Source: Betaproteobacteria bacterium (GTDB lineage: Bacteria; Pseudomonadota; Gammaproteobacteria; Burkholderiales; SG8-41). From it: a stretch of DNA of 8,097 nt. The notes beneath the pieces were generated by a model. That model did no database searches. It was given only the letters and a program-made list of their open reading frames with translations, and was not told the DNA's origin. The stretch is from positions 1 to 8,097 of the forward strand of contig JANXRI010000154.1 of NCBI GenBank assembly GCA_025353085.1. The letters run 5' to 3'. Both the position numbers and the translations under genes were made by a program. Shown piece after piece: positions 1 to 5,748 of the stretch (positions are counted from its first letter, which is position 1; each line of letters begins with the position of its first letter).

Positions 1-714
1 CTGCACCGAAACTGAGTACTGCATTTGCAGACCTTGCGGCACTGGCGCGACACCGATACGTCCGGCTGGCGCGACGACGTTTTGCTCCTGCACGATGCGA
101 ACTACATCGCCCGCGGTAACGCCGAGGCGCGCCATCTTGTCGGGATCAAGCCAGATGCGCATGCTGTAATCACGCGCGCCAAAGAGACGCACAAAACCGA
201 CGCCGGGAATGCGCGCGATCGCGTCCTGAATATTGAGCAGCGCGTAATTGCTGAGAAAGATTGAATCGTAGCGGCGGTCCGGCGAGGTGAGCGCAATCAC
301 GCTCAGGAAATCCGTCGATTGTTTGCGGATCTGGATGCCTTGCCGGATCACGTCCGCAGGCAACCCGCTTTGCGCGACGGCCACGCGGTTTTGCACGTCA
401 ACCGCGGCCAGGTCCTGGTTGGTGCCCACATCGAAGGTGACGGTCAGCGTATAGGTGCCGTCGTTGGCGCTCTTCGAGTCCATGTAAATCATGTTCTTCG
501 AACCGTTGACCTGCTGCTCGATGGGTGCGGCGATCGATTGTGCAACGACCGTCGCATTCGCGCCGGGGAACGCAGTCGAAACCAGCACCTGCGGCGGCAC
601 GATCTGCGGATATTGCGTTATCGGCAACCCGAATAGCGCGACGCCCCCGGCGAGCGAAATCATCAGCGAAATTACCGACGAAAAAACCGGCCGATCGATA
701 AAGAAATTAAACAT
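1..714 (-). CDS. RND efflux pump inner-membrane subunit (AcrB/MexB/HAE-1 type), N-terminal part, cut by window edge
   Basis: Translating the minus strand from the ATG at 714 gives 238 uninterrupted codons that run off the left edge. The product is a proton-driven inner-membrane transporter that passes drugs or other hydrophobic compounds to an outer-membrane channel. The start MFNFFIDRPVFSSVI is the typical N-terminus of the hydrophobe/amphiphile RND family, followed by a first membrane helix (about residues 10-29) and the periplasmic porter entry (LPITQYPQIVPPQV, 30-44). Further family signatures are AFPGANATVV (48-57), PIEQQVNGSKNMIYM (64-78), VTFDVGTNQDLAAVDVQNR (92-110) and LFGARDYSMRIWLDPDKM (177-194). 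About 1,040 residues would be expected, so less than a quarter is present. The start lies two bases after the adaptor stop codon, implying translational coupling. The substrate cannot be told from this part. Confidence 0.96.
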   Translation of the reverse strand, partial: MFNFFIDRPVFSSVISLMISLAGGVALFGLPITQYPQIVPPQVLVSTAFPGANATVVAQSIAAPIEQQVNGSKNMIYMDSKSANDGTYTLTVTFDVGTNQDLAAVDVQNRVAVAQSGLPADVIRQGIQIRKQSTDFLSVIALTSPDRRYDSIFLSNYALLNIQDAIARIPGVGFVRLFGARDYSMRIWLDPDKMARLGVTAGDVVRIVQEQNVVAPAGRIGVAPVPQGLQMQYSVSVQ

Positions 715-716
715 GC

Positions 717-2033
717 TTACTTGGATCCTGGATACGGTGCTGGCGCGGCTGGCTTAGCTGGCTTAGCGTTATCGTCCTTGCCTGGCCCGGTGACCGCGGA
801 TTTTGGCGACTCGGCTTTCTTCGCGGCGTCAGGCGGCCTAGCGTCGCCTTTTTTTCCGTCATCTTTGGTGTCGTCCGCTTTTTTGGCGTCGGCCGCTGCA
901 ACGACCGCCTTAACCGGCGCGCCGGGCCGCACCTTTTGCATGCCTTCGACGACGACCATTTCACCAGGATTGACTCCGCCCTCCACCACCCAGTCGTTAC
1001 CGAGTCGCGTGTTGGCGGTAATTTCGCGGAACTGCGCTTTGCCCTCGGCATCGACGACAAATACCGAACGCTTGCCCTGCAGTTCCTGCACCGCCTGCTG
1101 CGGGATGCGTATCGCGTTCAATGGCTGCAACGACGGAAAAATAACGCGCACAAGTTGGCCGGCGCGCAGCGCGCGGTCCGGATTCGGCACCTGCACGCGC
1201 ACCTGCAGCGTGCCACTTTTCGGGTCCACCGCTGCATCGACAAAATTAAGCGTGCCGCTCGATTTGTATTCAGTGCCATCGGCGAGCTTCAACCGAAACG
1301 GCGGCAGACGCCCTTTCTCTTCGCCCGGATTGCGCTTCAACTGGCGCTGCAACTCCATGAGCTTCTGCTCGCTCACCGTGAAGTTGACGTAAATCGGATC
1401 GACCGAATACAACGTGGTCAGCAAAGTCGTCGATGCGTTGACGAGGCCGCCCGGCTTGATCAGCGCCTTGCTGATTACGCCATCGCGCGGCGCCTTTATC
1501 GTCGCGTACTCGAGATTGAGTTCCGCGGTCCTGACCTGCGCGCGCGTCGCGTCTTCATTGGCTGCGTCGGTCGCTTCCCTGGCAATCGCTGAGTCGAGAT
1601 CCTGCTGACTGATGGCCTTCTCGGCGAGCAGCGGCTTAATGCGATCGAGATTCTGCCTCGAATTCAAGTGCGCGGCGTGCGTCTGCGCGAGCGCCGCCTT
1701 TGCCTGCGCGAGCACCGCCAGATACGGCTGCGGGTCGATCGCGAACAACAGATCGCCGTGTTTTACGCGCGCGCCGTCCTCGAATCCCTGGCGTTCGAGT
1801 ATTCCGCTCACGCGCGAGCGGATTTCAACGGTGTCGACGGCCTCGGTTTGTCCGACATACTCTTCGAACACGGTGACGGGCTGGCCGACTGCCTTGATCA
1901 CAGTAACTTCAGGCGGGGGCGGCGGCGGGGGGGGGCTTTTATTACCGCAGGCCGCGAACACGAGCAACGTCAGCGCAATTGCGAACTGCGTCAGCAGTCC
2001 GGGCCGGTCAGTTCGAACACGTAATGCACGCAC
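717..2033 (-). CDS. RND efflux periplasmic adaptor lipoprotein (membrane fusion protein, AcrA/MexA type)
   Basis: This adaptor links the inner-membrane RND pump to an outer-membrane channel. I place the start at GTG 2033 (438 residues): AGGGAG sits six bases upstream, and the start gives a compact lipoprotein signal (MRALRVR, a hydrophobic stretch, then FAAC with lipid-attachment Cys29). The ATGs at 2099 and 2072 would add 22 or 13 residues and lack a clear ribosome site. After Cys29 come GNKS, eight prolines (34-41), then the HlyD-type core. The biotinyl-lipoyl-like half-motif is around 69-105 (EIRSRVSGILERQGFEDGA), a helical hairpin rich in Ala/Gln/Leu follows, and the second half is YATIKAPRDGVISKALIKPG. 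The beta-barrel and membrane-proximal domains follow (IYVNFTVSEQ; LRAGQLVRVIFP; IPQQAVQ). The last 60 or so residues are an unusual Ala/Lys/Asp/Pro-rich tail. The family assignment is firm; the substrate is unknown. Confidence 0.95.
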   Translation of the reverse strand: MRALRVRTDRPGLLTQFAIALTLLVFAACGNKSPPPPPPPPEVTVIKAVGQPVTVFEEYVGQTEAVDTVEIRSRVSGILERQGFEDGARVKHGDLLFAIDPQPYLAVLAQAKAALAQTHAAHLNSRQNLDRIKPLLAEKAISQQDLDSAIAREATDAANEDATRAQVRTAELNLEYATIKAPRDGVISKALIKPGGLVNASTTLLTTLYSVDPIYVNFTVSEQKLMELQRQLKRNPGEEKGRLPPFRLKLADGTEYKSSGTLNFVDAAVDPKSGTLQVRVQVPNPDRALRAGQLVRVIFPSLQPLNAIRIPQQAVQELQGKRSVFVVDAEGKAQFREITANTRLGNDWVVEGGVNPGEMVVVEGMQKVRPGAPVKAVVAAADAKKADDTKDDGKKGDARPPDAAKKAESPKSAVTGPGKDDNAKPAKPAAPAPYPGSK

Positions 2034-2039
2034 AGATAT

Positions 2040-2045
2040 CTCCCT
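2040..2045 (-). promoter_or_regulatory. Ribosome binding site that decides the adaptor start
   Basis: Read on the minus strand, AGGGAG lies six bases before GTG 2033. It is a strong Shine-Dalgarno match at good spacing. The upstream in-frame ATGs at 2099 and 2072 have nothing comparable, so this site supports the GTG start. Confidence 0.7.
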
Positions 2046-2114
2046 CTCGAATTTCACGTTGCGGTTTGCCATTGCAACCGGGCCAAAAAAGGGCGTCATT
2101 GTGACAGAGTGGCG

Positions 2115-2153
2115 GCGATGCTACATCGCGGCCCGCGAATAGCGGGTGGCCGC
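2115..2153. other. Adjacent hairpins in the efflux operon leader
   Basis: GCGATG (2115-2120) pairs with CATCGC (2124-2129) around a three-base loop. Next to it, CCCGC (2132-2136) pairs with GCGGG (2142-2146) around GAATA. Alternatively, GCGGCC (2128-2133) can pair with GGCCGC (2148-2153), which excludes parts of the first two pairings. If the transcript starts near 2160 this would lie in the 5' leader; on DNA it could instead be an operator. The pairing is visible in the sequence; function is unproven. Confidence 0.4.
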
Positions 2154-2284
2154 CGCGACAGCGGATAACATTGTATTCGACCCCGTGCGCGCGGAGCACT
2201 GAGTTGGGAATTGCGACGTTTCATAAATGCGATGAGTGAGTGCAGCGCAACGCGGCACTGATGCAATGCGCCGTGCGATTTAAA

Positions 2285-2320
2285 AAAAGCGGGCCAGCTC
2301 ACAAATGAGTTGCCGCTTTT
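2285..2320 (-). terminator. Terminator-like stem-loop inside the divergent control region
   Basis: AAAAGCGG (2285-2292) is exactly complementary to CCGCTTTT (2313-2320). Inside, CAGCTCA (2295-2301) pairs with TGAGTTG (2306-2312), with one G-U, closing a four-base CAAA loop; only two bases (2293-2294) bulge. On the minus strand the stem is followed by a run of seven T (complement of 2282-2288), the classic intrinsic terminator form. On the plus strand only four T follow. It would stop minus-strand transcripts starting to the right of 2320, that is, before the efflux genes. Attenuation or insulation are both possible. Confidence 0.6.
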
Positions 2321-2338
2321 AATTGATTGAAGGTATCA

Positions 2339-2376
2339 TTGTGCACCGTATATGCGTAAATGCATAGTAGGCACAA
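2339..2376. promoter_or_regulatory. Nested dyad, candidate operator for the HxlR regulator
   Basis: TTGTGC (2339-2344) is the exact reverse complement of GCACAA (2371-2376). Within it, TATGC (2351-2355) mirrors GCATA (2362-2366). The two centres differ by one base. The element lies 34-72 bases before the regulator ATG, where a promoter and an autoregulatory operator would be expected; HxlR proteins bind as dimers to dyads of this kind. A possible -35 TTGATT (2323-2328) sits just upstream. The dyad is seen directly; the assignment to this regulator is inferred. Confidence 0.4.
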
Positions 2377-2410
2377 AATAGTAACCATGTAGCAACCATG
2401 AGAGCAAGGC

Positions 2411-2770
2411 ATGGCCCCCAAAGAGAGCATTTGTCCGGCTGAGATTACGCTGCGCGTGATTGGCGGGAAGTGGAAGCCCGTGATTTTGTGGCACTTGAAA
2501 GACGGCGTAAAACGCTTCAGCGAATTAAAGCGCGCGATACCCGGCGTCACCCAGCGCATGCTGAGCCAGCAATTGCGCGAGCTCGAGCACGACGGCGTGG
2601 TGCTGCGCAAGGTCTACGCGCAAGTTCCGCCCAAAGTCGAATATGGCCTGACCGAATTTGGCCGCACGCTGGGGCCGATCCTGCGCATGATGTGCAAATG
2701 GGGCGCCGAGCATTCGCGCCGCGTGCAAAATCGCAGCAAAGCCAACGCCCTGACAACGCAAGCGGCGTGA
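2411..2770 (+). CDS. HxlR-family winged-helix transcriptional regulator
   Basis: This is a DNA-binding regulator of 119 residues, the usual family size. The start is typical of HxlR proteins: CPAEITLRVIGGKWKPVILW (8-27), then RFSELKRAIPGVTQRMLSQQ (35-54) with the recognition helix around 47-62, and the wing VPPKVEYGLTEFG (72-84). The C-terminal helix (ILRMMCKWGAEH) normally makes the dimer. Cys8 is at the position used for oxidant or electrophile sensing in relatives such as YodB and HypR; a second Cys is at 95. The start codon has only a weak upstream purine stretch (GAGAGCAAGG), but the protein begins where the family does. It is transcribed away from the efflux operon, so it most likely controls that operon and itself. 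Whether it represses or activates is not shown. Confidence 0.94.
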   Translation: MAPKESICPAEITLRVIGGKWKPVILWHLKDGVKRFSELKRAIPGVTQRMLSQQLRELEHDGVVLRKVYAQVPPKVEYGLTEFGRTLGPILRMMCKWGAEHSRRVQNRSKANALTTQAA

Positions 2771-2809
2771 CTGAATATATCTATCGAGCTTTGCATAAAT
2801 CATTACGTC

Positions 2810-2862
2810 GCTCGATTCCCTCACCCCCGGCCCCTCTCCCCCGGGCGAGGGGAGCGTCGAGC
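2810..2862. repeat. GC-rich REP-like palindromic element between convergent genes
   Basis: The outer arms GCTCGA (2810-2815) and TCGAGC (2857-2862) are exact reverse complements. Inside, CCCCTC (2831-2836) pairs with GAGGGG (2847-2852). The pattern CCCTCACCCCCGGCCCCTCT followed by a GAGGGGAG return resembles an extragenic palindromic repeat type common in proteobacterial genomes. It lies between the 3' ends of the regulator and the dehydratase gene. No T run follows on either strand, so it is not a standard intrinsic terminator, although it could protect mRNA 3' ends. Confidence 0.55.
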
Positions 2863-2875
2863 AAAAATGCGCTGT

Positions 2876-2902
2876 CGCTTATTTTGGAAATATCAATAAG
2901 CG
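2876..2902. other. Inverted repeat spanning the dehydratase stop codon
   Basis: CGCTTATT (2876-2883) and AATAAGCG (2895-2902) are exact 8-base reverse complements around an 11-base loop. The right arm covers the last codons and TGA of the dehydratase gene. On the minus strand a run of five T follows nine bases after the stem (complement of 2863-2867), which is late for an intrinsic terminator. A weak 3'-end structure is the most that can be said. Confidence 0.3.
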
Positions 2903-3864
2903 GCGAGCACGTGCGCGAACATCGCGCGATCCACATTGCCGCCCGTGAGCGCGACCGCGATGCGCTTGCCGCGGTTTTTCGCCCGTTCCTGCAGCGCGCC
3001 GGCGAGCGGCGCCGCACCGGCGCCTTCGGCCGTGCTGTGCGTTGCGCTGAAATAAAGCTGCATCGCCGCCGCCACTTCATCGTCCGTCACTTCCAGCACG
3101 CGCGCAGCACCCCGCCAGATGACGTCGAGTGCCGCCGGGTCCGGCACGCGGCAGGCCATGCCATCGGCGAGTTCGGTGGTGACTGCATGCTCAACCAATC
3201 GGTGCGTTTCAAACGATAACTTGTACGCAGGTGCATGCGCCGACACGACGCCGACGATCTCCGTGGTGAGCCGGAGCGCATCGCGCGCCGCGATCATGCC
3301 CGAGATGCCGGAACCCTGGCCGATCGGCACGTATACAGTCGCGAGATCCGACACGCCGCGCAGCAGTTCCACCGCATAGGTCGCAACGCCGCGCACGAGA
3401 TGCGGATGGAACGCGGGAATCATGTGCAATCCGCGCTCGGTGGCGAGCCGCGCCGCGTGTTCGCGCGACTCCTGGAAGTCGGCGCCGTGCTCGATCAACT
3501 CGACGCCGAGCGCGCGCATCGCCGCATTCTTTTCGAGACTGTTGCCGTGCGGCACCACGATCGTGGCGCGAATATTATGTTTGCGCGCGGCAAAGCCGAC
3601 CGACTGGCCATGATTGCCGCGCGTTGCACTGATCACGCCCGCCGGCCGCGCACCACTTACAAGTTCATGGAAGTAAACGAGCCCGCCGCGCACCTTGAAC
3701 GCGCCGGTCGGCGTGAAATTTTCGTGCTTGACCCACACTTCCGCGCCGAGTTCCGCCGCCAGGAGCGGCCACGCGAATTGCGGCGTCGGCGTCAATGTTC
3801 GGTAGACGATTTCAGCCGCGTTCTCAAGGTCGTGCACCGTAAACGCAAAGTCACGGGCATGCAT
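2893..3864 (-). CDS. PLP-dependent threonine dehydratase-like enzyme (fold type II, no ACT domain)
   Basis: This 323-residue protein belongs to the threonine/serine dehydratase and serine racemase group, which eliminate water or ammonia from hydroxy-amino acids using pyridoxal phosphate. The PLP lysine is K57 in TPTGAFKVRGG (51-61). The substrate loop is ISATRGNHGQS (78-88), where classic enzymes have SSGNHGQ. The phosphate-binding glycine loop is IGQGSGISG (181-189), a variant of the usual GGGGL/ISG. THSTAEGAGAAPLAGAL (275-291) and LTGGN (306-310) complete the family pattern. It lacks the regulatory C-terminal domain of IlvA, so a catabolic or stand-alone role fits better than isoleucine synthesis. 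The ATG at 3864 has no strong ribosome site, but the N-terminus matches family length. Substrate could be threonine, serine, hydroxythreonine or a related compound. It looks monocistronic and is divergent from the next gene. Confidence 0.88.
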   Translation of the reverse strand: MHARDFAFTVHDLENAAEIVYRTLTPTPQFAWPLLAAELGAEVWVKHENFTPTGAFKVRGGLVYFHELVSGARPAGVISATRGNHGQSVGFAARKHNIRATIVVPHGNSLEKNAAMRALGVELIEHGADFQESREHAARLATERGLHMIPAFHPHLVRGVATYAVELLRGVSDLATVYVPIGQGSGISGMIAARDALRLTTEIVGVVSAHAPAYKLSFETHRLVEHAVTTELADGMACRVPDPAALDVIWRGAARVLEVTDDEVAAAMQLYFSATHSTAEGAGAAPLAGALQERAKNRGKRIAVALTGGNVDRAMFAHVLAAY

Positions 3865-4033
3865 ATTTCAGGCGTTCACATTCACCACGAGCCGGCCGCT
3901 TTGCTTATGATGAGGGCTTTTAAACATCAGACACTTTTGACGCCAGGAATTATCCAGTTTAGCAACATTTCCCCGGTTCACGGTTGAACTAATCGGCCAT
4001 GCTAGGATTCGCTTCACTTTCCGGGAGGCCCGC
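3865..4033. promoter_or_regulatory. Divergent intergenic region with a small dyad
   Basis: These 169 bases separate the dehydratase gene (minus) from the hydrolase gene (plus) and must contain both promoters. The clear element is the hydrolase ribosome site GGGAGG (4023-4028), five bases before its ATG. GTTCA (3976-3980) and TGAAC (3985-3989) form a short inverted repeat with a four-base spacer, a possible operator. I could not identify convincing -35/-10 pairs for either gene. Confidence 0.4.
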
Positions 4034-4930
4034 ATGAAAATCATTCTTACGCTGCTAGGCATTTTGATCAGCGTGTCCGCCGGCGCGCAGGCCGACCGCT
4101 TCGACAAGGTCGAAATCAAGACCACGCGGCTCACCCAGAATCTTTACATGCTCGAAGGCGAAGGCGGCAACATCGGTGTGTCCGCCGGGGACGACGGTAT
4201 ATTTGTGATCGACGACCAGTTCGCCCCGTTGACCGCGCGAATTCTCGCCGCGATCAAGGTGATTTCGGACAAGCCCGTCCGCTTCCTGATTAACACGCAC
4301 TGGCATTTCGATCACGCCGGCGGCAATGAGAATTTTGGCCGGGCAGGGGTTGTGATCGTCGCCCAGGACAACGTGAGAAAGCGTTTGTCGAATAAAACCG
4401 CGATCGACTTCTTCAAGTCGTCATACGGACCGACGGCGCCAATCGGTCTGCCCGTGATTACTTTCAAGGACACTATGACGTTTCACCTGAACGGCGATGA
4501 GGTGACCGCCCTGCACGCGCCAAACGCGCACACGGACGGCGACTCGATCATTCACTTCCACAACGCCAACGTCGTGCACACGGGCGACACCTACTTCAAC
4601 GGCCTCTATCCCTTCATCGATACCGGAACGCAAGGGTCGGTCAAAGGCGTGATTGCAGCCGCGAACCGCGTGCTCGCGATCACAGACGACACGAGCAAAA
4701 TCATTCCCGGCCATGGGCCGCTGTCGAACAAATCGGAGCTCAAGGCGTACCGCGACATGCTCGTTGCGGTTTACGCCAACGTTGCACGCATGGTCAAAGC
4801 CAAAAAGACGCTTGCGCAGGTGCTCGCCGCCAAACCGACGAAAGACTATGACGCTAAGTGGGGCAACGGTTTTCTGAAGCCCGATCAGTTCGTTGAGATC
4901 GTTTACACGAACGCGGCTAAAGACAAATAA
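4034..4930 (+). CDS. Exported metallo-beta-lactamase-fold hydrolase
   Basis: This 298-residue zinc hydrolase starts with a clean signal peptide: MKIILTLLGILISVSAGAQA with likely cleavage after AQA (residue 20), so it should act in the periplasm. The metal ligands are all visible: THWHFDH (88-94, giving His89, His91, Asp93, His94), His166 in NAHTDGDS, Asp185 in HTGD, and His227 in PGHGP. The bridging ligand is Asp185, as in most general hydrolases of the fold, whereas class B1 beta-lactamases use Cys; antibiotic hydrolysis should not be assumed. The C-terminal part (about 235-298) is helical and Lys/Ala-rich. A strong ribosome site (GGGAGG, five bases before ATG) supports the start. The natural substrate is unknown, and neighbours give no clear clue. 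Confidence 0.92.
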   Translation: MKIILTLLGILISVSAGAQADRFDKVEIKTTRLTQNLYMLEGEGGNIGVSAGDDGIFVIDDQFAPLTARILAAIKVISDKPVRFLINTHWHFDHAGGNENFGRAGVVIVAQDNVRKRLSNKTAIDFFKSSYGPTAPIGLPVITFKDTMTFHLNGDEVTALHAPNAHTDGDSIIHFHNANVVHTGDTYFNGLYPFIDTGTQGSVKGVIAAANRVLAITDDTSKIIPGHGPLSNKSELKAYRDMLVAVYANVARMVKAKKTLAQVLAAKPTKDYDAKWGNGFLKPDQFVEIVYTNAAKDK

Positions 4931-5050
4931 AGTTGCGTGGCAATCGAGCCGGCCGCGGCTATGCTAACGTGGCAATTACATTCGTCGAGATGGTCCATCG
5001 CGGCTTTGCATCGTGCACCGCAAGTAACGGCGTCAACCTGAAAGACATCC
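4931..5050 (+). other. Intergenic gap with a 9-base direct repeat
   Basis: There are 120 bases between the hydrolase stop and the methyltransferase start. CGTGGCAAT occurs twice (4936-4944 and 4968-4976), 32 bases apart, flanking a GC-rich stretch. There is no intrinsic terminator and no clear promoter. An open frame starting at 4933 crosses this gap, but it runs out of frame into the methyltransferase and has no recognisable protein features. Confidence 0.3.
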
Positions 5051-5740
5051 TTGGAAACGCATCACTTTCAAATCGACTGGGCGGTCAACACGATTCTGCG
5101 CCTCGTCGAAGAATACGATTTCGAGACCGTGCTCGATATTGGCAGCGGCGCGGGCGAGCACACGCGGTTCTTCCGCCATTATGGCAAGCAGGTATTTTCG
5201 GTCGACCTCGCTGCGGGCGCGGACTACGTGGGCGACTTCAATAAGCTCGTCCTCGACCGCCAGTTCGACGTCGTCTGGTGCTCGCACGTGCTGGAGCATC
5301 AGCGCAACGTCGGCAACTTCCTCGAGAGAATCTATGCCGCGGTCAAGGACGACACCGGTATTCTCGCAATCACCGTGCCCGTGCATCCGCGCCAGCGCTT
5401 GTTGTGCGGTCATATCACGTCCTGGAATGCGGGCCTCTTGTGCTACAACCTGGTACTCGCGGGGTTCGACTGCAGCAAAGCACGTGCGCTGCAGACCGCG
5501 TACGAACTGGGTTTGATCGTCGGGAAGGTACGCGCCGTCGCGCCCGAGATCGGCCCGTCGGCGGCGTTTCACATGCCCGATCAACTCGATAAGCTCGCGA
5601 AGTTTTTTCCGTTTCCCATCGGCCAAAGTGCCAACGCCGAGATACTTGACGTCAACTGGGGCGGCCGCAATTACGAACTGCCGCCCGCGGCGTATCCGGG
5701 AGAGATCAAGATAACGTCGCGATCGAGCGAATTCGCGTGA
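5051..5740 (+). CDS. Class I SAM-dependent methyltransferase, TTG start
   Basis: This 229-residue protein has the S-adenosylmethionine-binding Rossmann core at its N-terminus: motif I VLDIGSGAGEHT (27-38), the acidic residue after strand 2 in FSVDL (Asp52), and the post-I segment FDVVWCSHVLEH (72-83), typical of small-molecule or sugar/lipid methyltransferases of the Methyltransf_11/23 type. The start is TTG at 5051. An in-frame TGA lies at 5039-5041 and no ATG or GTG occurs before motif I, so TTG is the only usual start codon that keeps the fold whole; GAAAGA (5040-5045) could serve as a modest ribosome site. The C-terminal part (about 140-229), with FHMPDQLDKLAKFFPFPIG, is likely the substrate cap. 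Substrate is unknown and it has no pathway partner nearby. It is convergent with the thioredoxin gene. Confidence 0.85.
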   Translation: METHHFQIDWAVNTILRLVEEYDFETVLDIGSGAGEHTRFFRHYGKQVFSVDLAAGADYVGDFNKLVLDRQFDVVWCSHVLEHQRNVGNFLERIYAAVKDDTGILAITVPVHPRQRLLCGHITSWNAGLLCYNLVLAGFDCSKARALQTAYELGLIVGKVRAVAPEIGPSAAFHMPDQLDKLAKFFPFPIGQSANAEILDVNWGGRNYELPPAAYPGEIKITSRSSEFA

Positions 5741-5748
5741 GCCACTGC

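Larger units (their letters stand above)
2034..2410. promoter_or_regulatory. Divergent control region between efflux operon and HxlR regulator
   Basis: These 377 bases separate the two divergent genes and contain no convincing coding sequence; short frames here have no recognisable protein character and no good ribosome sites. The part next to the regulator (about 2281-2400) is more AT-rich than the surroundings. From left to right it holds the adaptor ribosome site, two compact hairpins (2115-2153), a weak minus-strand -10-like TACAAT (2170-2175), a long terminator-like stem-loop (2285-2320) and a nested dyad (2339-2376) close to the regulator start. A 7-base direct repeat AACCATG lies just before the regulator (2383-2389 and 2394-2400). 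Promoter positions cannot be fixed from sequence alone. Confidence 0.6.

Noticed and set aside
721..1592. Long plus-strand open frames opposite the efflux adaptor
   Set aside because: They are antisense shadows of a clear HlyD-family protein; their translations have no family features and their composition reflects the GC-rich complement.
2096..2302. Small minus-strand open frames in the divergent control region
   Set aside because: No ribosome site, no recognisable domain, and they overlap hairpins and the adaptor start; better read as untranslated control DNA.
2470..3987. Plus-strand open frames of about 250 codons over the regulator and opposite the dehydratase
   Set aside because: They are very Arg/His/Ala-rich, lack ribosome sites and overlap well-recognised genes in other frames.
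4034..4930. Calling the secreted metallo-hydrolase an antibiotic-resistance beta-lactamase
   Set aside because: The fold and ligands are present, but the bridging residue is Asp185, not the B1 cysteine, and the HWHFDH context is shared with many non-lactamase hydrolases.
4933..5244. A 103-codon plus-strand frame running into the methyltransferase
   Set aside because: Its second half is the methyltransferase in the wrong frame and its first half shows no protein character; overlapping use is not supported.
5033..5626. A 197-codon minus-strand frame opposite the methyltransferase
   Set aside because: It is a shadow: the plus-strand protein has an intact SAM-binding motif, while this translation resembles nothing recognisable.
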